The notes beneath the pieces are model-generated. The model had not been told where the DNA came from, did no database searches, and saw only the letters and a program-made list of their open reading frames with translations. From Vigna angularis (Eukaryota > Streptophyta > Magnoliopsida > Fabales > Fabaceae): DNA of 64,000 nucleotides. The stretch is from contig NC_068971.1 of assembly GCF_016808095.1 (NCBI RefSeq), positions 26,618,131 to 26,682,130 of the forward strand, written 5' to 3'. Of this stretch, positions 35,955 through 46,772 are shown piece by piece (within the stretch, counting starts at the first letter, position 1; the number at the start of each line of letters is the position of its first letter). Made by a program: the position numbers and the translations under genes.

Positions 35955-37247
35955 GCAACGAGTCGAACATCTTTCCGTTTCGGAGCTTTATTTATTTTTG
36001 GGTACAGAAAAAAAGAAAGAAAAAGAAGTATGACAAAAACACCTCTTGGAAATTATAGTTTTTCTTTTTTTCAGGGTGATTCCAGAAAGTTATTGGTTTT
36101 CTTGAAATTCCGTCGCATATTGATATCTTCCCGCAAATGTTGTTTGGGTGACCATTGTACATTTTGCCGTGTTAATTTATCGAAGTTAATGACAACATCT
36201 TTCAAAGGACATATTTCCACAAGGATATAGCGAAGATCAAGCTTCTCTTTGATTATGAACTTAAAAAAAAGGTTATTTGTTGATCATACATCACAATTAC
36301 TAGTGATACTTTTCTTGATTTTGAACGGGTTATCTTTTTTAGTTTTACTTCTAAGATCTGAGTCTTGTAAAAAAATGGTTTTTTTAAGAGGAAGGTGATG
36401 GGGGTGACTGTGTTGTAATTGTTGCCCATGTGAGTTCTGTGTAGAGCTGATGGGTTTTTCTAGGACTAATCTCATCGCCGATACTGTATTCTTTTTTGCA
36501 TTTGTCTATAATAATAATAATGTAACAGGGTTAAACAGGGATGGTCTAGGAATCTTTGCTATTTTGTTTATGCTCCAGAATTATCAATTTATTACCATAT
36601 CAGCTTTGATTCACTGCGATTTCTTCCCCTTATTATATAAATCTGCGGTTTTGGAGCTTTTCCTTGAGATTCATTTCTTGTTTGGCATGGTATCTTACTC
36701 AAAATGTAATATAGTTTTCCCCTTGCTTTTTAATCAGAATTTAGAATATTTGATGGTACTGGTCATTATATTGCTTGCTGTCAATCTTTCTGGTGACCAA
36801 TTGAATATATTTTAGCTTTTTCCTATCTTGTATAATTTTTCCATGTTGGATCATCCCAAATTTCTATTATTTTACCAGCACTGCTATAACATATTGTAAT
36901 GTAATGCTAGAATACCAGCTAAGCTCTTAGGTGTGCTAGATGGGGTCGTAGTTGAACCATTCTTTTTCGTTGTACCTATGATTTGAAGATGGTGGCACAC
37001 TAGTTTGGTGTCCACAAATCACTTTTGCATTCGAACCTTCTTCAGGAGATCTTAATAAGAATGATATGCAATTAGGTACCAGTCCTTTTCAGGAATTTTA
37101 CTATCAACATCTCTTTCCTCTAATCTTTAATGAAGAGAGAACTCTAGCAATCATTGATACAGTTCCAGCACAACAAACGATACTTAGTTTAACTAAAAGT
37201 TCATCGAAATTTCCAGCTATGTGTTAGCTAGTATCAGTTCATCAGAA

Positions 37248-37250
<3 letters not shown>
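35955..37250. other. 3' flank of the MIZ1-like gene and intergenic DNA
   Basis: The first few hundred bases are probably the 3'-untranslated region. No further exon is seen; the 121-residue frame at 36450 has no coding character. Confidence 0.5.

Positions 37251-37251
<1 letters not shown>

Positions 37252-37337
<86 letters not shown>
37252..37337. repeat. (TA)n microsatellite, 86 bp
   Basis: Longest uninterrupted TA run in the window. Confidence 0.95.
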
Positions 37338-37338
<1 letters not shown>

Positions 37339-37931
37339 TTGAAGCAATCCAAAAATGGGGTTACTTCAATGCTGAGTGTTGGAGTTTTAACGTGCAAACC
37401 GCAGCACGTGATATAGTGTATGATTGAGGACCACTTGTTGGCCCACACTAGCCCCCAAAGCAATACAACTGAAAAGTAATTGGAACTGCAATTATTTGGT
37501 GCGTATGAACATGTTATGTTATAAAGATAAAATTCTTCCAGTTCAAAATGTTACTGATAAAAATAGGCCAGCTAAGGTTTATTTATGGTAACATGTGATT
37601 GAAACAGGGAACACAAAATTATTAGTGGAAATGGTTGCCAGTCAAAGGTGTGATATTTTCTTACAACTGTTCGGATTGCAACAACATACCCAAATGAGTA
37701 CAAATCTCATCTTCTATGATGAAAGAAAAAGGTAAGGGCTTTTCTGAGGCCAATACAGAATAAAGAAAAGAACAAAACGAAATGGAAAGATTTTATAATC
37801 TCAAAATCTATTTCACTGAAGATTTGGCAGAGTGGTTGTTCTTATGGTTTGCAGATGAGTGGCTGTATTGGAGGCAGTCAGTGGCAACCTAAGGCCCTGT
37901 TTGGCGGTATCATTGGAGTGAAGTGCTTAAG

Positions 37932-38045
37932 ATGTTGGAAGGAAAAGCTGTGGTGAGAGAAACAGACATGTCAGAGAGGATGAAGACCAATGTCACAGAA
38001 TTAGCTCACCAAGCTCTCGATGCACACAAAGTTTCTGACTGTTCA
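37932..38045 (+). pseudogene. Dynein light chain (LC8-type) exon 1 fragment
   Basis: The frame MLEGKAVVRETDMSERMKTN, continuing to ...HQALDAHKVSDC, matches the first 37 or so residues of plant LC8-type dynein light chains. The conserved remainder (the KKEFD..YG..W.C.VG..FGS core that binds partner peptides) is absent from the next 2 kb in any frame, and no good GT donor follows the last matching codon. It is therefore most likely an orphan exon or truncated pseudogene. A CCCTGTTTGG motif just upstream resembles the MITE ends elsewhere in the window. A distant second exon beyond another insertion cannot be ruled out. Confidence 0.55.
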
Positions 38046-38299
38046 TTGCTCATTTTATCAAACAGATCAATCTTAAAATATCCAACCCATTTATTTTTTA
38101 TTTTTCTTGTTGCTGTTCATAGATATGCATGTTTGTCTCATGATTAGTGTGCTGTCTGTGAGTGTCCGTTCTCATTAGAAAATATGAGAAATTTTATTGG
38201 GTATTTTGAGCTATTTTGTTGATAATTGTTTACTGATATCTAGAATTCAATATTATTGGCTTTTTAATCGGGTAAATTTGTTTTTAAAATGATCAATCT

Positions 38300-39060
38300 G
38301 AGTTCCTCTAAAAAAAATTTACATGTAGGATCAAGTTATGATGTCCAAGCACGACTTTTTGTTTTGAAGTTGTTATAATAAATGACAACTTTTATATAAT
38401 TAAAGTTTTGAGCTAGTCATTTTTTTTTTAACAATTTTAGTATAATTAAATTTGAAATAAAATGAAGTATAATTGATTTTGAGGTGAAGTCTTTATTTTT
38501 TTTCTGTGTGATTTTAGAGTAATTGATTTCCTTCAAAATCAATTTTATTAAAATCGTTAAAGGAGTTGATGACTTTAGTTCAAAATTAAATATAAAAAAT
38601 ATTCAGAAGAGACTAATAATGACTTTGAAGATAAATGACAGTTCAAAATAAATTATATTGAAGTTGTCACAGTAATGATGATTTCCTTCAAAATTAAGTA
38701 TAATGAAGTTATCATGTGGCCACTTCACTATAATTGATTTTGAATGAAAGTTGTCATTCATCCTTTTTAGTGACTTCACTGTAATTACTTTTACTTTTAA
38801 ATGATCATCCCCTTTTGATAATTTTAGTGTAATTGGTTTTGGTTCAAAATCAAGTCACTACAAAGAATGATGAATTTAGTTCAAAAGTTGTTATAAGAAA
38901 TAAAGATTTTAGTTAAAAAATTTAATTTACACATAAGTTGTCGTTTACTTTGATGACTGCACTTTCTCATGGATCAAAGTTGTCTACAGACATGACGACT
39001 TCTTCAAAACAAAATCGTTCTAATGACAAGACAACTTGACCTTAATTAATAATTTTTTTT
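38300..39060. repeat. Degenerate interspersed short repeats (GACAACTT / CACTATAATTGATTTTGA)
   Basis: Variants of TTCACTATAATTGATTTTGA, AGTTGTCATT and AAAATCAAT recur many times in both orientations with irregular spacing. No coding. The pattern resembles the internal or subterminal repeats of plant DNA transposons; ACTGGTAGAAAAAC just to the right (near 39149) resembles a known legume CACTA terminus with its first base changed. No complete element can be drawn. Confidence 0.45.
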
Positions 39061-39900
39061 AAAGAGAATCCATATTGGTAATTTTGAAAATAAATGGACT
39101 CGTTCGGTTAAAAAAACCCAAGATTATTCATATAAACTATACTGGTAGAAAAACTACATTTTTGCACGTTGAAAAATTACATTTTAGCTTATAAGAATAT
39201 AAAATACATACAAAGGTGCCGTAGTTTCTAAAACAATGTTTATGATGATTAAGTATAATAATAACTAATTTTAGTTATTAAATTTATTTTAATTCTTAAA
39301 TATATTAATATTAAACTATTCATATTTAAAAATAAAATGATAAATAGAATATACTTTTAAAAAGAAATTATTTAAATTAGTTTTGAACTAAAATAACATC
39401 ATCTTACACGTTTTTTTTTCTCACTAAATTATTAATTCTTATTTTTCATATGGAAAGTGTTTTATTTTTTATATTAGATGTATCACTTGACAACTATTTT
39501 TTTAGCTATTTTAATCATTAAAAAAATTTATTTTTTGTATTTATAAAAAAAATAAATCAAAGAATAAAATAGTAATTATAAAGTGTCTTAGCACCTACAA
39601 AATATAGTATTAGAATTGATGAGTGTTTTAAAATAATGAGATTGAATATTTTAAAATTAAAACAATTCGTTATTATAAATATAATTTCTTAAACTCGTCT
39701 CATTACTTAAAATACAAACCATCTCTTTAAAACTTTTCACTTTGTTATCTCTTCCTTCTCTCTAAGTTATCTTTTGATAATTTCCAGGCATGTATTTTCT
39801 GTTAAAAATTATCGGTTAGTTCTGCTGTTTCTTTGAAGTATGGTTTGTTTATGATCTGAATAATGACAAACATGTTCTTTCCAATATTTTTCCTCCTTCT
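39060..39900. other. AT-rich intergenic DNA
   Basis: Nothing recognisable apart from the possible CACTA-like terminus near 39149. Confidence 0.5.
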
Positions 39901-39919
39901 CTAGATTGTGAATTTCACA

Positions 39920-40303
39920 GAAATAATGTTAAAGAACATCGATCGGTCAAGAAAGGAAATTGAGTTTGCATTGGTTGCTTTTATGGAAATACCCTCTCAG
40001 TACAAGGCTACAATAGAGCTTAATATATTGGGGTAACAAATATTCAATTATTTTCTTCACAGGCGTTTTCTGCATTGAATACACTATCTGTCTTTGGAGC
40101 CATCTAATAAGTTGTATAACTTTTCAAACAGTACTCGAAGAGGGAAAGATATCGACAGGGTTCCTCTGCCACCGCCTCTATACGGTGCAACATCTTTCAA
40201 TTCCTTGAAAACTTCTCGTCAGAACAATTTTGGTCATAGTGCACCATCTAGCAGACATGATGTTAGGCTGAACCCTCCCGCAACTTCTACTTCTGATAAT
40301 TAG
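39920..40303 (+). pseudogene. Unidentified gene fragment with a Pro/Ser-rich C-terminal exon
   Basis: Two pieces look protein-derived. Piece one (about 39926-40034) follows a TTTCACAG acceptor and reads MLKNIDRSRKEIEFALVAFM, ending at a GG/GTAACA donor. Piece two (about 40097-40303) reads EPSNKLYNFSNSTRRGKDID then RVPLPPPLYGATSF and ends NPPATSTSDN before a TAG stop. Piece two has codon-like composition, but its frame is closed by a TGA just upstream near 40077, and the two pieces do not join in frame through the visible acceptor. I do not recognise the family. It may be the tail of a decayed gene or a captured fragment. Confidence 0.35.
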
Positions 40304-40309
40304 GTATAT

Positions 40310-41490
40310 CCACTCTCTCTTGCTATTGGTTTTTCCTTCTTAAGTTTGTAGTCATTGCACTTGTCAGTACTCTCAATCTAGTCAAAAGTGCATTTTGTTG
40401 AGATGTTTTCTTTTCTTGAGCTCTTTCTGTGCTTTTCTTTTGAATGGTTCTCTAAGGATGAATATTTATGTTGTATGTTATCCTCTTGATTCTTTATCTG
40501 AATGATCTTCTATATATAGGCCCTTGGAAAGATGTTCGTTAGACTCAACTCTTGCCCTTGATTCTTGTATTTTCTATTTCTTCGTGTGTAGCAATCGTGG
40601 GTTAAAGTCAACTTTTCATAGTAGACTTGTTTATGCAGTTCTTTGATTGAAGTAAGTTGTACTTCCTTTTAGACACAACTTCAAGTGAAGAACCTTTCGT
40701 AAATATCTCTTTTGTCTCTAATGTCAACATCTGATTTTTTTTTAAATGAAGTTTGTGGGTGCGTGTAGAGTAGGTTATTTGCCAAGAATAGAGTAGATTG
40801 TGCATGCAACAAATATGTCTTATCTCTTATCACTTTTGTTCTTTTTGAATGTTAAGTATTTGATATCATTTAATGCTTGTTAGAACAATAAAGTGATTTT
40901 CATTTCCTACCGTTGTGGTAGCGTTTAACAATTAAGCTTTTCTCCTATAGATACCAAGCGTTGAGAAAGAACTTCATCGTTGGACGAAGTAGCAGTTTTG
41001 GCTCATGGTATCATTTAGACTAATATAAACACTTTTGTTTTTTTTCTATTTCGCCTTTTCATAGCAATAACATTTAGCATGTTATGTATTTTTTTTTTTT
41101 TGCATTTTAGGTTCTAGGCTTTTTGAGTGTTTTTGTCTTGACACTTGTCTTGACACTTTTTCGTTTTCGTGAGAGTTCAATTGAATACTCCTAGAGTATG
41201 GTAAGCTTACGCGTTTATCGAAACTCTGTTGGACACTTTGACTTATCAGTCCTTTAGCACTGCGTTTGGGCATTTCGTCTTAGGTGTTTTTATGTTTTCT
41301 ACAATCCTAAAGGTTTTCCTAAGGTTGTTCTATGTTAAGGATTCTTGAACCTAAGTCTTATGTTTCATCCTATGATCTTTTTAAATTTTTATTTCGTTTA
41401 ATGTTATTTGGTTAAACTTCAAAACATGAGATCATTTAAACGTAAAGACGATTTTGACTTAACAAAAAAAATATCACATCTGAACCAGAT
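40310..41490. other. Non-coding stretch
   Basis: No gene recognised; the first part may be the 3' flank of the fragment before it. The minus-strand frames at 40608-40805 and 41082-41273 have no coding character. Confidence 0.45.
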
Positions 41491-41499
41491 GACTAGGTA

Positions 41500-41745
41500 C
41501 GAGTGCATTAAGAACAGTTCCCATAATCATGAAGAAAGTCTAAGCTTGTTCTAAGAAGGGATGGTCCTTTTCAAGCGTTGTATGAGATAAATGATAATTC
41601 TTACAAACTAGATTTGTCGGGTAAGTATGGTGGAAGCAATACTTTTAATGTGATTGATCTTTATTTTCTTTTATGTAGGTGACAAATTATCAAATTTGAG
41701 AATAAAACCTTTTGAAAAAGGGGGAATGATATGGACATCATAGAC
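41500..41745 (+). pseudogene. Ty3/gypsy polyprotein C-terminal remnant
   Basis: The plus strand reads GPFQALYEINDNSYKLDLSG then YGGSNTFNVIDL and, after a frameshift, LRIKPFEKGG. This is the integrase C-terminal tail of a plant Ty3/gypsy polyprotein, which usually ends in a R.NPFQEGG-type motif. A purine-rich AAAAAGGGGGAATGA at 41716-41730 could be the polypurine tract, so a 3' LTR would begin near 41735. The Pack-MULE at 41886 would then lie within that LTR. Confidence 0.75.
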
Positions 41746-41876
41746 CAAGCTGAAGTTTTTAACAATCATGAAGTCGATACCTAAGATTAAATGAAAGCCC
41801 AAGACCCAATACAAGACTTAGGAGGGCCCATGACAAAAGGAAGAACTAAATTAGTCCAGAAAAACTTTACAAAAGA

Positions 41877-41885
41877 TAAGGTTAA
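41877..41885. repeat. 9-bp target-site duplication TAAGGTTAA, left copy
   Basis: The same nine bases follow the right end of the MULE at 44542-44550. Nine bases is the hallmark duplication length of Mutator-like elements. Confidence 0.8.
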
Positions 41886-42045
41886 GGCTTAATAGCTTAT
41901 TTTATCCCCAATTATGGTGAGTTGTGTCAATTAGGTCCCTCCTTTTAAAAAAGTGTCAATTGCATCCCTACTTAGTAAAATTTGCCTCAATCAAGTCCCT
42001 TCCGTTAAATAATGACAAACGACGTTAAGTTTTTCTTCTCTCTCT
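41886..42045 (+). repeat. Left terminal inverted repeat of the Pack-MULE
   Basis: About 160 bp, the inverse of 44382-44541 with scattered differences. Confidence 0.85.
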
Positions 42046-42104
42046 TCTGCTTTTCTGTACAAAGCAGTTTGTCAGTACTTTTTACTCTGCATCTCTACGT
42101 AAAG

Positions 42105-42800
42105 TGATACAATATAAGTTTCACTCTGTTATCTCTGAATGTTGTCTCTGCACACCAACATCTTTCTCTCACCAAAACCTAACAGTTCCACTCTGTTGTG
42201 CCCACCTCTACTCCAATTCCCCGCACCTCGCTTATCAACTTCTCTTTGTAGAACTGTTCTCGTGCACCGGTCAAGTAATCATGGGGACGCCACCACTCAG
42301 TCTCCACGATGGAATTCCACCCGCAATGGCTCAAGAATGCTCCAACGGCACGGTGGTTCAGGATAATCAACTGTGGAGCCCACCCCCTGATAACCATCCA
42401 CTTCTCTACATTCCTCTCTTCAAACCCCTTGGGCGTCCACTTCTCCTCTTCCTCACTCTCCTCCTTCCCCTTCTTCTCCGACACCACCCATATGAACCCA
42501 TGACCTGACACTTCCATCCCACATGCAATCTCGTAAAGTTGTTTATCTGGGAAATGATAAAGGCTCCCAAAACATATGTACACCACCGAGTTTTCTGCCT
42601 TAGAGTCAAGCCAACTCACGCACTCATGCATACTCACCACACTCTTCATGCCCCTCTCTGGTTTCTCTACAGGGGTTTTGGGTATGAGAGAGGCCGACCT
42701 AGATGCCAAGCCTTGTGCCCCGTCATTTTCTCGTAGTACCGGATGTATTCTTCTTCGTCGAGCTCCGCGGAGTTGTTCAATTTTATTACTGTAAGCTTCT
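42105..42800 (-). pseudogene. UDP-glycosyltransferase (UGT73-like) C-terminal fragment, captured
   Basis: The minus-strand frame carries MHECVSWLDSKAENSVVYIC, FGSLYHFPDKQLYEIACGME and the PSPG sugar-donor box start WAPQLIILNHRAVGAFLSHC followed by GWNS. These are hallmarks of plant family-1 glycosyltransferases, which move sugar from UDP-sugar to small molecules; the wording is closest to the UGT73 group. Upstream, a shifted frame reads a YYEKMTGHKAWHLG-type segment; downstream, after a stop, another frame reads GFGERKMLVCRDN. Small indels scramble the middle of the PSPG box (residues VETEWWRPHDYL). The N-terminal acceptor-binding half is absent. It is a broken gene piece inside the MULE. Confidence 0.9.
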
Positions 42801-44381
42801 TCCCTCTTCGTCTCACTTTCTTCACTAATTTTCGCTTATCTCAGGTTTTTCTCTCTCATCCACTTTCTTCATTAAACATGTTTCCCACTTTCTTCATCCG
42901 TTAACTTCTAACCACCTTTTCAGGTTCCTCTCTGCTCAGAATCTATGATCCTTGACAAGTTGTTTCTATTCCTTTATTTTGTCACTGCTACCTTTCTCTA
43001 CTTTCTTTTTCTCCTATTGGTTTCACATTTTATACCCACTCTATTTTCAGTTACAATACCTCCTCTTCCATGATGGATGGATCAACGATGGAAGAAATTG
43101 ACTTAAAAATCGTCCACATCCCCTTGCAGCTTCTCATCTTCTCCTTGGAATCTTCTTTTGTCAATACGGAAAGGAGTTGCAGAAGTAAATGAAACGCACC
43201 AAAACTCAAAATATTGAAAGGTTTTCCTCTTCTTATAAAGCCAAAATATGAAAATGTGATAAAAAAAAGTGAGCAAGCAAAGTATAGAGGGGATTGTGTG
43301 TGCACTAAATGAGGGAGAGTCACGAAGGAGAGGGAATGAAGATGGGTGCACGGTGTTAGGCAAATCATGTCTTTGGTGCAGAGAGCAGAACTCTATCTCG
43401 GTTTGACTTGGAAGAATGAAAGAAAGTTTAGTTGAGATGTGGAAGAATGAGTGTGTGAGTTTGCATGGAGATTTTAGGGACGTTAATATATTGGGGTAAA
43501 TGTAGGTTAGGTACTGTCATCATGTAAGAGTTAAAATGCATGGTTTTTGTTATTGAAAGATTTATTTTGAAGGCATGTGGGAATTGGAGTGCGATGGTGA
43601 TAAAGTGAGAACGCTAGTATGTGTTTTTGGAGAAGTGGTATATGTAAATAGTATTATGGGAGAAGAGAAAGAGGAAGAGAAGGAAGAGAATGAGTTGTTG
43701 AAAATGAAGGAGAGTGAGAGAAAGGGTGCAGTACTAGTGAAGAGAGGTTGAGGAGAAGGAGATATTGGGTGTTAGAGTTGTAGGAGTTATAGGAACTAAA
43801 TTTGAAGAAGAAAATAAGATGGTAACTAGGAAAGAAAATAAGTGTGGAATGCTATGTTCAGTGAGTAGTGTGATAATGTTGGTGAATGATGGAAGGAAGA
43901 TTGGAAATATGTTTTGAAATAAGGGAGGATAAGGGATGATGTTGAGAGTAAAGTGAAAGATGCCTACTGCATGAGTGGAATTCTCGGACCAATGCAGCAA
44001 GGAGGGAGGGAGTGTGTGATTTTGCATGGGAATGATTATGTAACTTTGGGCACTGGATTGGTGTTTATAAAGTGAGGAAGTGTAAATGAAAGACGAAAGA
44101 GATGAAGAGATGTGTAGGGTGTGTGACGTGAGAATTAAAGTGAAAAAGAGAGAAAAGAGAAAGAGTTAAGGTACTGGGAGTTAAAGAGGAGAAAACTGCA
44201 AAAGGGAGATGACTATGTGCAGAGATTTTTGAGTCCATGTAGGAGAGAGAAAGAAAGAGTTATATCTCTTCCAATTAACTCTAACCTAATATATAACGCT
44301 GAGAAAAGAAAGAGAAAGTCTGCAGTGTTGCAGAGAATCTTACAAAAGAAAAAGAAAGTCTGTAGTGGTGCAGAGAACTTG

Positions 44382-44541
44382 AGGAGAGAGAAAGAAAAGT
44401 TAACGCTGTTATGCATATTTAATGGAAGGGACAACTTTGACGCAAAATTTATTAAATAAAAACAAATTTGACACACTTTTAAAATGAGGGACCTAATTGA
44501 GAAAAATAAGCAAATCTGGGGACAAAAAAGACTATTAAGCC
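44382..44541 (-). repeat. Right terminal inverted repeat of the Pack-MULE
   Basis: Inverse of 41886 to about 42045; its outermost ten bases match the left end exactly. Confidence 0.85.
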
Positions 44542-44550
44542 TAAGGTTAA
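44542..44550. repeat. 9-bp target-site duplication TAAGGTTAA, right copy
   Basis: Matches the nine bases left of the element. Confidence 0.8.
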
Positions 44551-45476
44551 TTTAATGGAGGTGTAGTTACATAATGGTTCCCAACGTTGAATACAATCAT
44601 GAGGGAGGTTCTGCTCACATGATGTATTGTTTTGCTTGGAGTGAGAATAGAAAACCTAATTGTTAGACTCTGAATAAAAGACTTCAAAATTTATTTATAT
44701 TAATTTTTGTTTTTAATAAAAGGATATAAATAATTTGAAAAATGAAAGAAATAGATAAAAGATTTAATTATTATTGGAAGTGAGAGAAAATTTCTGCTAG
44801 GATTCTTCCTTGAATCACTTTGATCTTATCTAGAATTTCCTATTTGTTGTAGCGATCTTCTAGGCTTATCAAATCTTGTTGTCTCTTACACCTAATTTTA
44901 TGTTTTTTCCCATCTAATTGTAGTTATATAGATCAAAATTTATATTTTATAATTTTCAAGTTTTAAGGTCATCATTGATAACATAAATTTAAGTAATTTA
45001 TATTCAAAATATAATAGTAAAAAAAGAGGAAAGAACACATTAATAAGATAGGGAGAGAGAGAGGGGCAAGACAAATCTAGAAAGACCAAAATATATATGA
45101 AAAATTTCGCCCATTTTCATAATCATACAATAGATCTAAATTCTTGAAAATAGCATATATGAAATAGTTTTTCCTACTTATAAGTTTATATATTAGGCCA
45201 CTCATGAAAATTATTCACTTTATATTTTTTACCTTTCTTTTTTCCTTTTAGTTTTTTCCATGAAATACCGATTTTTACGTAAATAATGTAAATGAAAAAC
45301 GTTATATCTTTAGAAAAATTGATTATATATATGTATAGTCCATAAACTTTTAGCCTTGTAATTTAAATTTTAATTTTTGTGTCTAGTTTAATTAATTAGT
45401 TACTCTTTTTGTCATTTTAGTCTCATGTTTTTTTCTTGACCTTTTCTCCTAACTTATAATAAGAACTGATACTGGT

Positions 45477-45479
<3 letters not shown>

Positions 45480-45543
<64 letters not shown>
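45480..45543. repeat. (TA)n microsatellite, about 63 bp
   Basis: Uninterrupted TA run. Confidence 0.95.
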
Positions 45544-45548
<5 letters not shown>

Positions 45549-45787
45549 ATAATATATCTATTTCAAAAAAAATATATATTAAAAAATTATATAAATTAAT
45601 GATTTCCTTTCTTACTAAATTTAGTCTAGATTTAATATTCAGATAATCATATAATGTCATAATTATAGTTATCTTAATATCAAACCAACGCAAAATTTGA
45701 TAAGAAAAGAACCGTGTTTTATGTAATTTTTTAATATATATCTGTTTGAGATAAATATATCATTAGTCTGTATTTCATGTTTTTTTC

Positions 45788-45790
<3 letters not shown>

Positions 45791-45853
<63 letters not shown>
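45791..45853. repeat. (TA)n microsatellite, about 63 bp
   Basis: Uninterrupted TA run, 250 bp from another of equal length. Confidence 0.95.
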
Positions 45854-45856
<3 letters not shown>

Positions 45857-46060
45857 GGAATCTTCTTAATACAATAAATGTGGGTGTCTATATTAACAAA
45901 AAGAAAAATATACCATGAGCGAACCTCCACGTTGGTGGTAAACCTTTTGCTTAATAAAAAAATGAAGTTAATGTTAGATTTGGTTACTGGAAATGTTAGT
46001 ATTTGCTTTCCTCTAATGGTTTGATTCCTTTCTTTAGGAAGACTCGTTTGAAATAATACC
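45857..46060 (+). repeat. Diverged direct repeat, copy A (partner at 50575-50800)
   Basis: Shares AAATGTGGGTG, TATATTAACAAAAA and TTTTGCTTAATAAAAAAA blocks in the same order with the downstream copy. The intervening 4.5 kb contains gypsy and TRIM-like debris. Confidence 0.7.
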
Positions 46061-46772
46061 AAGGACAGTAAACTTTATGGCCAACAAAAGTGTATTATTC
46101 ATTGTTAAAGGAGTGAAGAATCAATTATATCTTTGTTTTTTCTTAGTTTAAATTAAGTAAAGTTTGTGTGATTAAAGAGCATTTGTCTTGAATAGTGGGG
46201 AAGGTAACGAGGTTGTAAAGAGAAGGAGATGCTCTTGTTTCAAGATGTTTATTTGGTAGATTTCTTAGTGGAAGTAGAAGGACTTGTGATTGATAAAAGG
46301 TGAAAACTTTTGAGAAGTTAAGGTAAAAGAAGAATGTTCACATATAATAACAAGAAAAATCGGATTTCAAAAGGTGAAAACTTCAAGATAGAGTGAAATG
46401 GTTTTAGAAGGGTGAATAGTTGACATTACGTGTAGATTTTGTAGGGAATATGTTGCTAAGGCCTGAAATTAGAAATGTTAGATTTATCGATTAAAATGTA
46501 AATAGTCACTTTTATTATGATAAAAACTATAGTCCTTTTTACTAATAAGCAATTAATTCGATAATTTATATCAAAATTAAGATAATAAGGTCAATTTTCA
46601 TAAAAACAAATATTATTGAAGGATATATTATTACAAATTATATTAGTTATATTATTATATATAAATGAATTAAGTTACATTTTTTTATTTCAAAGGACAT
46701 AATATGTGTGAAGAAGAAATTGTTGCAATTCACATCAATTATCAAATAAAATTAAATTTATCAAATCGTTAC

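Larger units (their letters stand above)
41886..44541. mobile_element. Pack-MULE (non-autonomous Mutator-like element), 2656 bp
   Basis: The left end GGCTTAATAG and the right end CTATTAAGCC are exact inverses. The inverted match extends about 160 bp inward on each side (41886 to about 42045 and about 44382-44541), sharing CAATTAGGTCCCTC, AAAGTGTCAA and GTCCCTTCC blocks. A 9-bp TAAGGTTAA duplication flanks it. No MULE transposase is encoded. The cargo includes part of a UDP-glycosyltransferase gene (42105-42800, minus), so it fits the Pack-MULE definition. The remaining 1.5 kb is purine/pyrimidine-skewed DNA without a recognised gene; two short related units near 44290-44400 share an AAGAAAGTCTG and GTGCAGAGAA pattern. 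Confidence 0.9.
44551..46770. other. Intergenic DNA with two (TA)n tracts
   Basis: No gene. The (TA)n tracts at 45480-45543 and 45791-45853 give rise to spurious Tyr-Ile frames. A segment at about 45857-46060 is repeated near 50575-50800. Confidence 0.6.

Noticed and set aside
37221..37463. Tyr-Ile repeat open frames here and at 26246, 45454 and 45775
   Set aside because: They are products of (TA)n tracts.
42139..42609. Plus-strand and second minus-strand frames in the MULE cargo
   Set aside because: Shadows of the glycosyltransferase fragment; they have no domain match.
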